From contig NC_052512.1 in the NCBI RefSeq assembly GCF_014356525.2, positions 1,553,114 to 1,617,113 on the forward strand: 64,000 nt of DNA, written 5' to 3'. Numbering within the stretch: position 1 is the first letter of the stretch; each line of letters opens with the position of its first letter. A program made the position numbers and the translations under genes. The notes beneath the pieces were generated by a model. It had not been told where the DNA came from. It saw only the letters and a list, made by a program, of their open reading frames with translations, and did not search any database. This DNA is from Nilaparvata lugens. Lineage: Eukaryota > Arthropoda > Insecta > Hemiptera > Delphacidae. This document shows, one piece after another, positions 46,199-56,155 of this stretch.

Positions 46199-47664
46199 TT
46201 GCCTATTGCCCTTCCATTCATCACACATCTCTATAACACTTCACTCATTTCTTCTGTTTTCCCCACTGAATTCAAAACCTCCAAAATCATCCCTCTCAAT
46301 AAAACTTCCAATCCTTCCTCTCCATCTGATTATCGTCCAGTTGCAGTGCTGTCTGTCATGTCCAAGGGGCTTGAAAAATATGCACATGAACAAATTAATG
46401 GTCATGTTTCAACTTTCAACCTTCTCAATAAATTCCAATCAGGCTTCAGGAAGGGATACAGTACTATGAGTGCCCTTTTATGTGTAACAGATGATATACG
46501 CTTGGCTATGGATAATGGACAGCTCACTCTGATGGTACTGATTGATATGAGTAAGGCCTTTAATTCAATATATCATCCTCTTCTTCTTGAAAAATTGATT
46601 AATCTGGGATTTTCAGCCAACAGCATTGCGTGGATTAGATCATATCTAGCAGATAGACAGCAGTGTGTACTGGCAAATGGAGGTCAATCTGGGTGGCGAG
46701 TGGTCAATAGGGGTGTGCCACAGGGATCGGTGCTGGGCCCTCTGTTATTCAGCTTATACATTAATGACTTACCTGACAGACTGACCAATACTAAATATCA
46801 CATGTATGCTGACGACCTGCAAATTTACTTGCATTTTGACATTGACGACTTTGACAACGCTGTTAACAAAATGAACTTTGACTTACTCAGCATCACGGAA
46901 TGGACATCACAACATGGTTTAAACATTAATGAAAATAATCAAAAGCAATAGTAATAGGACATAATAGACGCTTACCTAACCTTGACTATGCCAATGGACC
47001 TTTTGTGACAATAAATGACCAACAGTTGGAGTACTGTAATACAGTAAAAAACTTGGGTGTCTTAATGAACAGACATCTCGACTGGACCGAACACATTACT
47101 AGCACTTGTAATAGGGTCTTTGCTGGCATACATTCTCTGAAGAAGATCAGCCCTTTTCTACCTTTTCAGGTAAGGTTGATGCTGGTAAAGACCCTAATCT
47201 TTCCGACCTTTCTCTACTGTGACGCTGTTACCCATGACATGACTGTGGCACTGTCTGATAGGCTTCAGAGAGCTCAAAATTATTGCTTAAGATTTGTTAA
47301 TAATCTAGATCGAGGTGAACATATCACTCCCTACTTTGTTCAGCTTAACGTGCTCAGGCTCAAAAGGTTTCGATCCTACCGCATACTTATGTTTCTATTC
47401 AAACTAATCGCCAATAAGAGCCCTGATTATTTGAGTTTTAAATTTAGATTTCTGGGAGAGGTTGGGAGAGGTGGAACTAGAAATAGTTTGTCTGTGTTGA
47501 GTGTGCCTAGGCATCGTACGGTGGTCTATAATAGGTCTTTTCATGTGACTGCCTGCCGACTGTGGAACTCGCTACCAATGGAGGTGAGGGCAATTCAGCG
47601 GCAATCCCAGTTCAGTGGGGCTGTCATGAACTTTGTGAGGGGGGCTGGCTGGAGCGACTTATAG
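46199..47664 (+). pseudogene. nested LINE ORF2: reverse transcriptase and C-terminus, one break
   Basis: The first frame (46199-46951) holds DYRPVAVLSVMSKGLEK, SGFRKGYSTMSAL, motif A VLIDMSKAFNSIYH (residues 113-126), motif B RGVPQGSVLGP and the catalytic YADD at residues 203-206. A frameshift near 46950 leads to 47005-47664: VKNLGVLMNRHLDWTEHI, LVKTLIFPTFLYCDAV, RLQRAQNYCLRFV and, at the end, YNRSFHVTACRLWNSLPMEV. Catalytic aspartates are present. Only one break separates two long frames, so it is one of the better-preserved polymerases in the window. Confidence 0.92.
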
Positions 47665-47696
47665 CGACTGTGTATTGATTAATATATCTTCTTTGT

Positions 47697-48199
47697 ACGT
47701 GTGTGTGTGTGTGTGTGTTGTGTGTGTGTGTGTGTGGTGTGTGGTGTGTGTGTTGTGTGTGTGTGTGTTGTGTGTGTGGTGTGTGTGTGTGTGGTGTGTG
47801 TGTGTGGTGTGGTGTGTGTGTGTGGTGTGTGTGTGTGTGTGTGTGGTGTGTGTGTGTGTGTGTGTGTGTGTGGTGTGGTGTGTGTGTGGTGGTGTGTGTG
47901 TGTGTGTGGTGTTGTGTGTGTGTGTGTGTGTTGTGGTGTGTGTGTGGTGTGTGTGTGTGTGTGTGGTGTGTGTGTGTGTGTGTGTGGTGTGGTGTGTGTG
48001 TGTGTGGTGTGTGTGTGGTGTGTGTGTGTGGGTGTGTGTGTGTGTGTGTGTGGGTGTGTGTGTGTGTGTGGTGTGTGTGTGTGTGGTGTGGTGTGTGTGT
48101 GTGTGTGGTGTGTGTGTGTGTGGTGTGTGTGTGGTGTGTGTGTGTGTGTGTGGTGTGGTGTGTGTGTGTGTGTGTGTGGTGTGGTGTGTGTGTGTGTGG

Positions 48200-48265
<66 letters not shown>
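47697..48265. repeat. GT dinucleotide array, about 570 bp
   Basis: Almost pure TG repeats with periodic GTGGTG and GTTGTG variants, in the 3' UTR of the nested LINE. All three forward frames are open across it (Val-Cys repeats), which is a product of the repeat and not coding. Such arrays can adopt Z-DNA and are unstable, so the length may be wrong in an assembly. Confidence 0.97.
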
Positions 48266-48267
<2 letters not shown>

Positions 48268-48737
48268 AGAATCTGGAAATTGGCTCCTTAATGGTCTTTT
48301 TTTTACAATAAATTAAATATAAATGTGGTTTACTTATTCACTTCAAGATTTATAATAATATGTAGGAATGGAATGTATAGCAAACACTATAGTGGTCGTT
48401 TTTGTATTTTGTATACATTAGGATCTGTTTTTTTTTATTTTGTTCACTACAGTGATGAAGTATCACTACTATTAATCAGTATTGTTATATTTTTTTTTTC
48501 CAAGTTAATTTATTTTCTTCTCTTTACAATTATTTAAAATTTGTTATTATTTCAAATAAGTTGATATTGTTTGTTTTTTTTTCATATTGTTTGTAATATT
48601 TTTTTTCTTTATTATATTATTTGTATTTTTTTTTGTATTGTTATCTTGTAATAGAGAGTTAAGTGTAAGAGAGGGCCGACTGCGCCCTAACTTCGCTCTC
48701 TACGAAAATAAATAATTCAATTCAATTCAATTCAATA

Positions 48738-48868
48738 GAGATAAGTCGAAAATGATGGAGTTCAGGAAGGGGGGTAGATTGCGCAGGAATGAGAAGTGGA
48801 GGTTTGAAGAGGAGCCTATAGAAATAGTCAACGATTACAAGTACTTAGGTGTTACATTCACATCCGCA
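48738..48868 (+). pseudogene. outer LINE ORF2, middle piece
   Basis: Resumes the outer reverse transcriptase after the nested LINE: DKSKMMEFRKGGRLRRNEKW, then EEEPIEIVNDYKYLGVTFTS, the thumb region (KS, YLGVTF) that follows the YADD motif. It is cut off at about 48868 by the LTR of the gypsy element. Confidence 0.85.
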
Positions 48869-49060
48869 CTATTATTAGATAAAATAAATGAACGCGCAAC
48901 TCACTTTTTAAAAAGATTTATTTAACGAATAAAACACGTAGCATGACTATAATGGCAGCATGACTATTGGTAAAAAAATGACACGAGAAATAATCTTACA
49001 GAGGTTTTAATAAAGTGCTTACTCTACAGTTCCTAAATCTATTGTCTTATGTATATATAA
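48869..49060 (-). repeat. gypsy element 3' LTR
   Basis: About 190 bp between the LINE break and the purine tract (minus strand CTTAAGGGGGGAGGAG). It contains AATAAA-type signals on the minus strand. The boundaries are inferred because the partner LTR is absent. Confidence 0.6.
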
Positions 49061-49071
49061 CTCCTCCCCCC

Positions 49072-49305
49072 TTAAGATGAAGGTGTCCTCACCTTTTTAT
49101 TATTTATCAAAATTTGTTGTTGTTCTATCCCGATCATATTCATATGATTTGTAATTATATCAACAAACAAATAAATAAATAAGGGTAGCTGGGGTGTAAG
49201 AAATATTTTGGAATTTTCTAAGTGAAATTGAACAGTATCTGATTTCTTGTCTGGAATCACAAGTTTGTAAAATATACCATAAGTATTAAGCACACCATTA
49301 ATATA
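49072..49305 (-). pseudogene. env C-terminal piece, separated by a mariner insertion
   Basis: A 73-codon frame immediately upstream of the purine tract, containing a hydrophobic stretch (LPLFIYLFVDIITN) that could be the membrane anchor of the envelope protein. The 1.7-kb mariner-like element lies between it and the rest of env. The identity as the env end is inferred from position and the membrane segment. Confidence 0.5.
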
Positions 49306-50997
49306 CGGGGTGATTCTTAATTATGGTAAAATAATTCAATACGTGATAGTAGAGGTAAAAATAAGAAAAAAAGTTCTCATAAATATATATCCATAAACGC
49401 TTTATTAGCGAGCTATACAGAGTGAAAGATTTCGCCCGGAATACAGTTCCTCTGGTGAAATACACCGATACTGAATTGTTTGGGGACTAGTTTTTGATGA
49501 ACTTATGCTGGATTAATATGGAAAAATTTCTGAAAAATTAAATAAAACTAGTCTGGAAGCTGTAGTGTGAGTAGTTTTTGAGAAAAAAGTTGAAATATGT
49601 AAAAAATCTAATTAGAAAAACACAGACTTCTACGTTTGATGCCCAATAACTTTCTTTAATGACCAGTAAACAAATAATTTTTTTGCAATAAAAATTGTAG
49701 AGAATCTAATTCTGGAAATAATTATGTAAGTTGTGTAAACTAAATTTAAATAAAAGTTGAATATAATATATTCTTATGTAGTACATTACACCACGAAAAT
49801 TTGCTGTTTTATGTGGAGAGAACTAATAACTCAGGTTGTAGCTGATTGCAAATAGAACATGGATTCAAAGAACAGCTGATTCATTTTGTTTTAAATAAGA
49901 AAATATTTAAAAGAAATTTTCAGCTGAAAATTTTTCAGAAATATTTTAGCTCATTGTTGAACAAAATAACAAACTGTAAGTTAGGCCTACTGTAACCGCG
50001 CTATGTTTCTTGTTTAATCTATTAACCAGTTATTTTATGTAACCATTTCACTTTGCTTTTGTGAGAATCATGCATGATGGAGCTCCAGCACGCTTCAGTG
50101 TTGCTGTTTGTGAACAATTGAATCACAGCGTTTCAAATCAATGGAAATGCCGAGGTGGGCCAGTACCATGGCACGCTAGGTCACCAGACTTAAATCCTTT
50201 GGATTTTTATCTTTGGGGACACTTGAAAACCTTAGTTTACAATACTCCGCTTGATATCATTGAAGAACTCCGATTAAGGATTTTGAACGGAATGGAAATG
50301 ATAAAGCAGACTCCTGGAATATTTGAACGGGTCAGACAATCGATAAGAAGACGTCTGAACATATACATTCAGAACAAAGGAGGTCACTTTGAACATCATC
50401 ATTGGTCTTTTAGTATAAGTTTAATGTCATTTAGATATTTTACTTTCAAATGAAAATAAACTTTTCATAAAAAACCGAATATTTTATTTGCAATCAGATA
50501 CAACCTATGAGTTATTAGTTCTTTCCTCATAAAACAGCAAATTTTCGTGGTATAATGTACTACATAAGAATACATTTTATTCAACTTTTATTTAAATTTA
50601 GTTTACACAACTTAAAAAATTATTTGTTTACTGGTCATTAAAGAAAGTTATTGGGCATCAAACGTAGAAGTCTGTGTTTTTCTACTTAGATTTTTTGCAT
50701 ATTTAAACTTTTTTCTCAAAAACTACTTACACTACAGCTTCCAGACTAGTTTTATTTAATTTTTCAGAAATTTTTCCATATTAATCCAGCATAAGTTTAT
50801 CAAAAACTAGTCCCCAAACAATTCAGTATCGGTGTATTTCACCAGAGGAACCAAATTCCGGGCGAAATCTTTCATCCTGTATAGCTCGCTAATAAAGCGT
50901 TTATGGATATATGTTTATGAGAACTTTTTTTCTTATTTTTACCTCTACTATCACGTAGGCATATTAAATTATTTTACAATACTTAAGAATCACCCTG
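49306..50997. mobile_element. mariner/IS630-type transposon with about 550-bp inverted repeats (copy 2)
   Basis: Ends CGGGGTGATTCTTAATTATG and the inverted CTTAAGAATCACCCTG, with TA on both sides. Inverted repeats of about 550 bp match those of the element at 18503-20566. The centre carries only the C-terminal part of the transposase (50061-50453). It is inserted in env of the gypsy element and is therefore younger than it. Confidence 0.9.
50061..50453 (+). pseudogene. mariner-like transposase, C-terminal part
   Basis: Residues MHDGAPARFSVAVCEQLN carry the second catalytic Asp (HDGAPAH-type motif), and GPVPWHARSPDLNPLDFYLW the SPDLNPxDxYLWG motif with the third acidic position. The end is FERVRQSIRRRLNIYIQNKG then GHFEHHHW. 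The N-terminal DNA-binding half and the first catalytic Asp are absent, so it is inactive. It complements the half kept in the copy at 18503-20566. Confidence 0.9.
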
Positions 50998-51108
50998 TAT
51001 AAACTACATATTCTGATAAGCTGCTACTATCTACAAAATCTTCAAGAATCTTCAATGGCTCTAAATAAGTATTCGCTTTATGTATTTCGTCAAAAGTAAA
51101 ATTAGTGA

Positions 51109-52430
51109 TTATTTTTTTTCATATGTCAGTACTTCAGTAGGATATAGAACATTACTTTCCCAAAATGTATAAGGTTTACTAAAATTTAATAATGCTTCAT
51201 CTTTTTCAAGGGCTAATAGTTGTATATATTTTGGATATTTTACAATATTTCTTGAGCCGTGAACAATTGAACTCTTGCTGATGTTAAACATTAAATATTG
51301 GTTTATAATCGGAATATATTTAATAAAAGAACTATACCCTTTGATAACTAAAGTCCTACAGCTATTTAATTTCTTATCACTAACCAATAATTCTTCTACA
51401 CACTTGTTAACAACTTGTGTGGCATTTCTACAATAATAAATATTATTCAATAACTGGCAATAGCCTTGATACAATAATTCATGACCTTTAATAACTAATG
51501 CTGGATTAACATGTATCGTAATTATTTCATTGTTCGTTTTTACAGGATAAGACAGCATAAAATACAAATTAGATTCAAGTGGCAATTCAATAAAATAAGA
51601 AATAAGATCATTATGAATAGAACAATGAACACTTCCTAATTGCCATAGCACTTTAGGCTCATCGGAAATCAATTGTAATTTAATAGCTCTGATGACACGC
51701 GCCATCTCGTCAAAAGTGAGGATACTTGAATGAATTATGTTAAGTTTACAAAAATTCCAAACTAGTTTCTATATCATCTATTCTATTGTGAATTATTGTT
51801 AGCGTGTCAAACAAAATATGATGCTGTTCATTCAGCTCTACAGAATCAAATTTACTGTTGACAGAATTAAAATAATTGTTAAGTTTCAAAATATTAGCGT
51901 GGATTACATAAATTCTATTGTTAAAGCGGCTAATTAGATTTTTTTATTGAAACTTGATTTTTAAGATCATGTTCTAAACTAATTTCGTTGGAATGCACTT
52001 TTGTCAAAATCTCATCATATTTAGCTTTATCGTCAGCATCCATATTTCCTGTTGAACAAAAAATAGCGGAACCTGATCCATTAATAAGACCTCGTTTTAT
52101 TCGAAATTTATTTAACAAAATATGATCGAATTTCATGGTAACTTGATCGAGATGTAATTGAAGTAATTTAATTTTTGTTTTATCGGTTTCTTTTCTATTT
52201 AACAATTGTATTGAATTTCTAAGTTTAGAAAGTTCATTGTGTAAAGCTGTAATGTTGATGTTATGCACATAAGTGTAGGTTCCGTTGATGATTAAAGCAT
52301 CCTGAATTCGGATGGGTACGACTCCTGCTGATCGTGAGAGGTCAGTCGTCTTGAATGCATCTACTGGGGCCAGGTTGAGGGCTGCCAGGCATGTTAACAG
52401 GGTGACTTGGAATGCGAGATAAGCTGTCGG
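51109..52430 (-). pseudogene. gypsy env (baculovirus F-like envelope), broken
   Basis: Begins near 52430 with a hydrophobic signal-peptide-like stretch. A frame at 52268-51930 carries a basic RIKR site followed by GLINGSGSAIF, the furin-type cleavage site and fusion-peptide-like start known for F-type envelope proteins of insect errantiviruses. After frame breaks between about 51930 and 51720, a 198-codon frame (51705-51109) encodes the ectodomain, with cysteines such as VHCSIH and YYCRNAT. Stops and the mariner insertion downstream separate it from its likely membrane anchor, so no functional envelope protein can be made. Confidence 0.8.
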
Positions 52431-52502
52431 CCACGAAATTCGTCCGGCCTTTCACTTATTTGATGTCGAAATCAAATTCTTCTAAATAGAGTTTCCATCT
52501 AA

Positions 52503-53880
52503 TTAGTTTCGAATTGGGTTCCTTGATATTGTGTAACCACTGTAAGGGTATGTGGTCCGTTTGAATTTCCTTCCATACAGATAAGGGCGAAAGTGTTTGC
52601 AGGCATAAACGATTGCTAGTAGTTCCTTCCATGTTAGAGTACGGGATGCAGACGCGATTGGTAGGTCCTTCCCATCAAATATTTGAGAAAGAACAGCTCC
52701 CATTGCAAAGTTGCTCGCGTAACATGTGAGTATGAACTGACGAGAAAAATCAGGCAATTGTAGTATAGGTCCATCTTGTAACATAAGTTTCAATTTCTCA
52801 AATGCTGCTTGGAAGTCCTTATCGTGTGGATTAAATGGTTTTTCCTTACCTGAAACGGTGGTGAGTGGCTTTGCTATCTTTGCATAATCTTTAATCATTT
52901 TTCGGTAATATCCTGTAAGTCCTAAAAATTGTTTAACTTCTTTAGGAGTACAAGTAAAGGGAAATTCTTCACTGCGTCTATTTTCATGGGGTTTGGTTGT
53001 ATTCCGTTTTCCGAGATTATATGACCTAAGTACTACAGTTCGCGCTTGAAAAATTCCGTTTTATGAAGCTAGATTTTTAAGTTGTGTTCTTTTAATTTTT
53101 CAAATACTGATTTAAGGTGTTTCAAATGTTCAGTGAGGTTGTCAGAAAAAACAATAATATCGTCCATGTACATTAAAACATTGTCCATTTTCGCGAAAAT
53201 CATGTCCATACACTTCTGGAAGACACTGGGTGAATTCTTCAGTCCAAAGGGGAGGCGTAGAAATTCATAGTGACCATTCTCAGTATAAAAAGCTGTTCTA
53301 AGTCGATAGCAGAGAAATAAGTAGCTCGTCCTATCTTTCCAAATAAGTCCTCAATGTTGGGTAAGGGATACTTATCATCTACAGTCTTATTATTCAATTT
53401 TCGAAAATCTACAACCATTCTGATCTTTCGTTGTCCTGATGCATCCGGTTTCTTGGGTACGACCCAAATCGGGGAGTTGTAGGGAGAGTTTGAGTGTTGA
53501 ATAATTTTGTTCCTTAAAAGTTTGTCTATTTCCAATCGAATATCTTCTCGGAAGATTTGGGGATGCCGGTAATTTTTCGTGTAAACTCGGTTTTCATCTG
53601 TAGTAATTATCTTATGTTTCATTAAGTACCTGCTACTTGATATCTCGTTTTCTGGTTTTACAACTTCAGGATACTACTTTACTATTTTCAAGATGTTGTC
53701 CCTTTCCTCCTCATTCATATGATCTGTTCGTAGAAGATTCGGAATGTCATTTATAAGCTTAGAAAATTTCGATTTACATGAATCATTTATATCTGTACAA
53801 TCAACTATAGTTTCTAGTTGTTCAACCTCCATTGGCTCAGGACAAATGGTCGTAAGTTCATGGGCGAAAACTAAACACAT
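52503..53880 (-). pseudogene. gypsy pol: reverse transcriptase and RNase H start, broken; integrase absent
   Basis: The frame at 53622-53239 shows IWVVPKKPDASGQRKIRMVV then DFRKLNNKT and YPLPNIEDLF, standard gypsy polymerase motifs, and FSAIDL (motif A). The catalytic MYMDDIIV lies in another frame at about 53155-53175. The frame at 52898-52503 begins the RNase H domain (GPILQLPDFSRQF) with CYASNFAMGAVLSQ, where the usual TDAS catalytic Asp is replaced by Tyr. Frameshifts separate the parts. Zinc-finger and integrase domains expected next are not present before env. Confidence 0.87.
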
Positions 53881-53884
53881 ACAT

Positions 53885-54737
53885 TGCCCCCTGTGGGTTG
53901 GGGGAGCTTTGAGTCGATCATCGTACTCAAGAATGTGTTGAAACCCAGAATTCACCCACAGCATCCATGCTTGTCGTAGGAGGCGACTAAAATGGATCTC
54001 AAGGTAACTCCAGAAATTGCCTTGCCTTCAAACCCACGGGATCTGCTCCATCAGGGCAGTTTCGGAGGGACAAAAAGATAAACCCAAGAGACCAGAGATG
54101 GGTTAAACTCCAGGCATAAATGTGGGTCAAGAGGCTGAGTCGAGGTTGGCCGGGCGCCGGCGCCCTAGAGGCAGTTCGGCGTCCCCTCTCTCAGCGGAAG
54201 GAACTACAAAAGAGCCAGGAGTGGAACTCACGTAGGTTTGTGGAGGAGAGGCGAAAACTCACCACTGCTCAAAGAAGGGCGGCCATTCAGGTAAAACTTC
54301 TTGGGAGAGGTGAGGCTTTTGACCCTGCAGAGTTTCGGAAGGGCAAAAAAAACCCAAGAGACCAGAGATGGGTGAAACTCCAGGCACAAATGTGGGTCAA
54401 GAGGCTGAGTCGAATGTGGCCGGGCGCCGGGCGCCCTAGAGGCAGTTTGGCGTCCCCTCTCTCAGCGGAAGGACCTACAAAAAAGCCAGGAGTGGAACTC
54501 ACGTAGGTCTCGAGGACTAATCAGTCTGAAGAGACTGCCAAGCATATCACAATGGATTGCGGCAAGGATTGCAACCAGGTGATGAATGGAATGTTAGTAT
54601 AGGGAAAAACCCCTGGTTCTTGTAAAGGACATAGGTATTGATTTGCTCTAATATACTACTTGGGAACACAATAAGCTTCGGTTGATGTGTGGGGTTCTTT
54701 GAACCTTTGGATCCTTGAATCCGTCCCTTCAAAACAA
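53885..54737 (+). mobile_element. retroelement insert of 853 bp with 13-bp target duplication
   Basis: Flanked by identical TAAACACATACAT (53872-53884 and 54738-54750), a long target duplication expected for LINE or SINE insertion. It begins TGCCCCCTGTGGGTTGGGGG, is markedly GC-rich inside (CCGGGCGCCGG), and contains two copies of a 270-bp block. A 128-codon + frame covers the block (WVKRLSRGWPGAG) without a recognised domain. It sits in the gypsy pol region and is therefore younger than that element. The family is not identified. Confidence 0.82.
54070..54512. repeat. 270-bp tandem duplication, GC-rich
   Basis: AACCCAAGAGACCAGAGATG starts at 54081 and again at 54351. The following CCAGGCAYAAATGTGGGTC and CCTCTCTCAGCGGAAGG blocks are repeated at the same spacing. 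270 is a multiple of three, so the frame survives duplication. Confidence 0.9.
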
Positions 54738-54759
54738 TAAACACATACATCCATTACTA

Positions 54760-55261
54760 TCAATATTAACATGTCCTTCAATTCTATATTCATCTGCATT
54801 TACTTCTTTAATTATTCCTAACGTCATATCGGAGACTGACTTAACAGGGACCGAAATCACATTGTAGCCTGGTTGCAATTTAACACTCTTATTATCGAAC
54901 AAAAATAACTAATCCTTCTCTCCTTCCTTATATTCTAGCTTATTATTATCAAAGTTTAATCGCATTTATATGCACGCATGGTTTCATTCCCAAGCAGTAT
55001 ATCATACTTGGACGAAAAATCAAATATATACAGTTTTATCTTATGAGGTTTAGAAAATATGTGCTCTATATTACAAAACACATACTCATTCCCTGTGCTT
55101 TCTCCAACGGGAGTTTTTACAATAAAATCCTCTTTGTGACGAGTTACGCCAGGAGAGACTAGTGAAGGATGTACATAGTTCTTTATAGATCCGGTATCGA
55201 CTAGCCATTTCCTATCCTTCTGATCTACAAAGTAAGGAAGCGATTTATTAAGGATGTTCAA
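54760..55261 (-). pseudogene. gypsy protease and pol N-terminal part
   Basis: The frame at 55261-54956 has KWLVDTGSIKNYV, with the DTG active site of retroviral-type aspartic proteases, and ends YDILLGNETM (the ILG-like motif). Further down to about 54760 a second frame encodes a short beta-rich region before the polymerase, where the 853-bp insert interrupts it. Stops separate the two. Confidence 0.8.
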
Positions 55262-55304
55262 GTCGAATCGCTGGGTGGGTCCGTTGCATATTGGGGGCCT
55301 GACC

Positions 55305-56155
55305 CTAAAAATGGTCGGTTTGTCTGTTCAGCGATTCATTCAAAGTGTTAAGTTGAGATTGCATATTTTGAATCGGGTTCTGAGTGTACTCACTACTCTG
55401 GCAATCTAAGTGGTCCTCTTCCAGATAGTTGACTTCATATGGAGACTTATAATTCCTCAATTTTTGTACTGGATCCGTTTGCTGTGTGCGCATGAGTTAG
55501 TCATCGGAGTACTTGGTTTGAAATTACTGTTTTGTTGTTGTGGGAAGCGTTGTTGGAAATTTTGTTGTTCTGGAAGATGTGGTTGGAAACCTTGTTGTTG
55601 AAAATTTCTTTGTTGTTGAAAGTTGGGACTTGAAAAATTTTGTTGAAAGTTGTGAGGCTGGGAGCTAGTTGGTGGCGAATAGAAGCTCTGTTGTTGCAAG
55701 TGCGGTTGATAAAAACTCTGTTTTGGAATCGATGTTGTCTGCTTTGAAATTTTTTGGGTGTTTCTGTTCTGTCTGCTTTGTGATTGATAACTACTCTTAT
55801 AGTTTGGGGTTCTAAATGTATTTGAAGCTTGAAAAATCTATTTTCAGTTCTGTTTATTTTCAGTTGGTTCAGTACAATGCTGCAATCATTTATTAATTTG
55901 CTTCTGGCATCATCTAGATTTTGAATTTGAAGCACCTGCAAGTGGGATCCTAGCGTGGGATGGACAACATGTACAAAGGTGTTCACTAGTGTTGCGTTAA
56001 GTTGATATATTAAATTTGTTAGCAATTCTCCTGACACTCCATCTATTTTGTATTTTGTTATTACATGAGTACGTTTTTCTTCTAGTCTGTTTAGAAAGTC
56101 TATCGGGTGTTCCCTATTGAATGAGCTCATTGCTGATATTTCTGCTATCAATTCT
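55305..56155 (-). pseudogene. gypsy gag, truncated and frameshifted
   Basis: The frame entering at about 56155 has ELIAEISAMSSFNREHPIDF then LNRLEEKRTHVITKYKIDG, typical of errantivirus-like Gag. It then shifts into a Gln/Asn-rich stretch at 55699-55457 with repeated FQQQ units and ends near 55305. The N-terminus, 5' UTR and 5' LTR are lost at the junction with the outer LINE near 56155. Confidence 0.75.

Larger units (their letters stand above)
44975..48737 (+). mobile_element. 5'-truncated jockey/CR1-like LINE nested in the outer LINE
   Basis: Begins inside the endonuclease (VMGDFNTDLL) and ends with four to five TTCAA units at 48713-48737. The outer LINE reads TGACAATGAATAG on the left and resumes AGATAAGTCG on the right; AATAG on both sides is a possible 5-bp target duplication. 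Next to the left join the phrase TTGACAATGAATAG is repeated, looking like filler copied from the target. It carries a 275-bp tandem duplication and a 570-bp GT array. Confidence 0.87.
48869..56155 (-). mobile_element. env-bearing gypsy-type LTR element, defective, 5' LTR missing
   Basis: Minus-strand order: gag (56155-55305), protease (about 55261-54760), reverse transcriptase/RNase H (53880-52503), env (about 52430-51100 and 49305-49072), purine tract (complement at 49061-49075), 3' LTR (48869-49060). An env gene related to baculovirus F proteins marks errantivirus-like gypsy elements of insects. The integrase is missing: env follows the RNase H part at once. No 5' LTR remains on the right. 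A mariner-like element (49306-50997) splits env, and an 853-bp retroelement (53885-54737) splits the pol region. Every ORF is broken. Confidence 0.88.

Noticed and set aside
47675..48316. Long Val-Cys frames over the GT array
   Set aside because: They are open in three frames only because the dinucleotide repeat has no stops. Not coding.
54120..54506. 128-codon + frame as a host gene
   Set aside because: It spans a tandem 270-bp duplication inside a retroelement insert and has no recognised domain.
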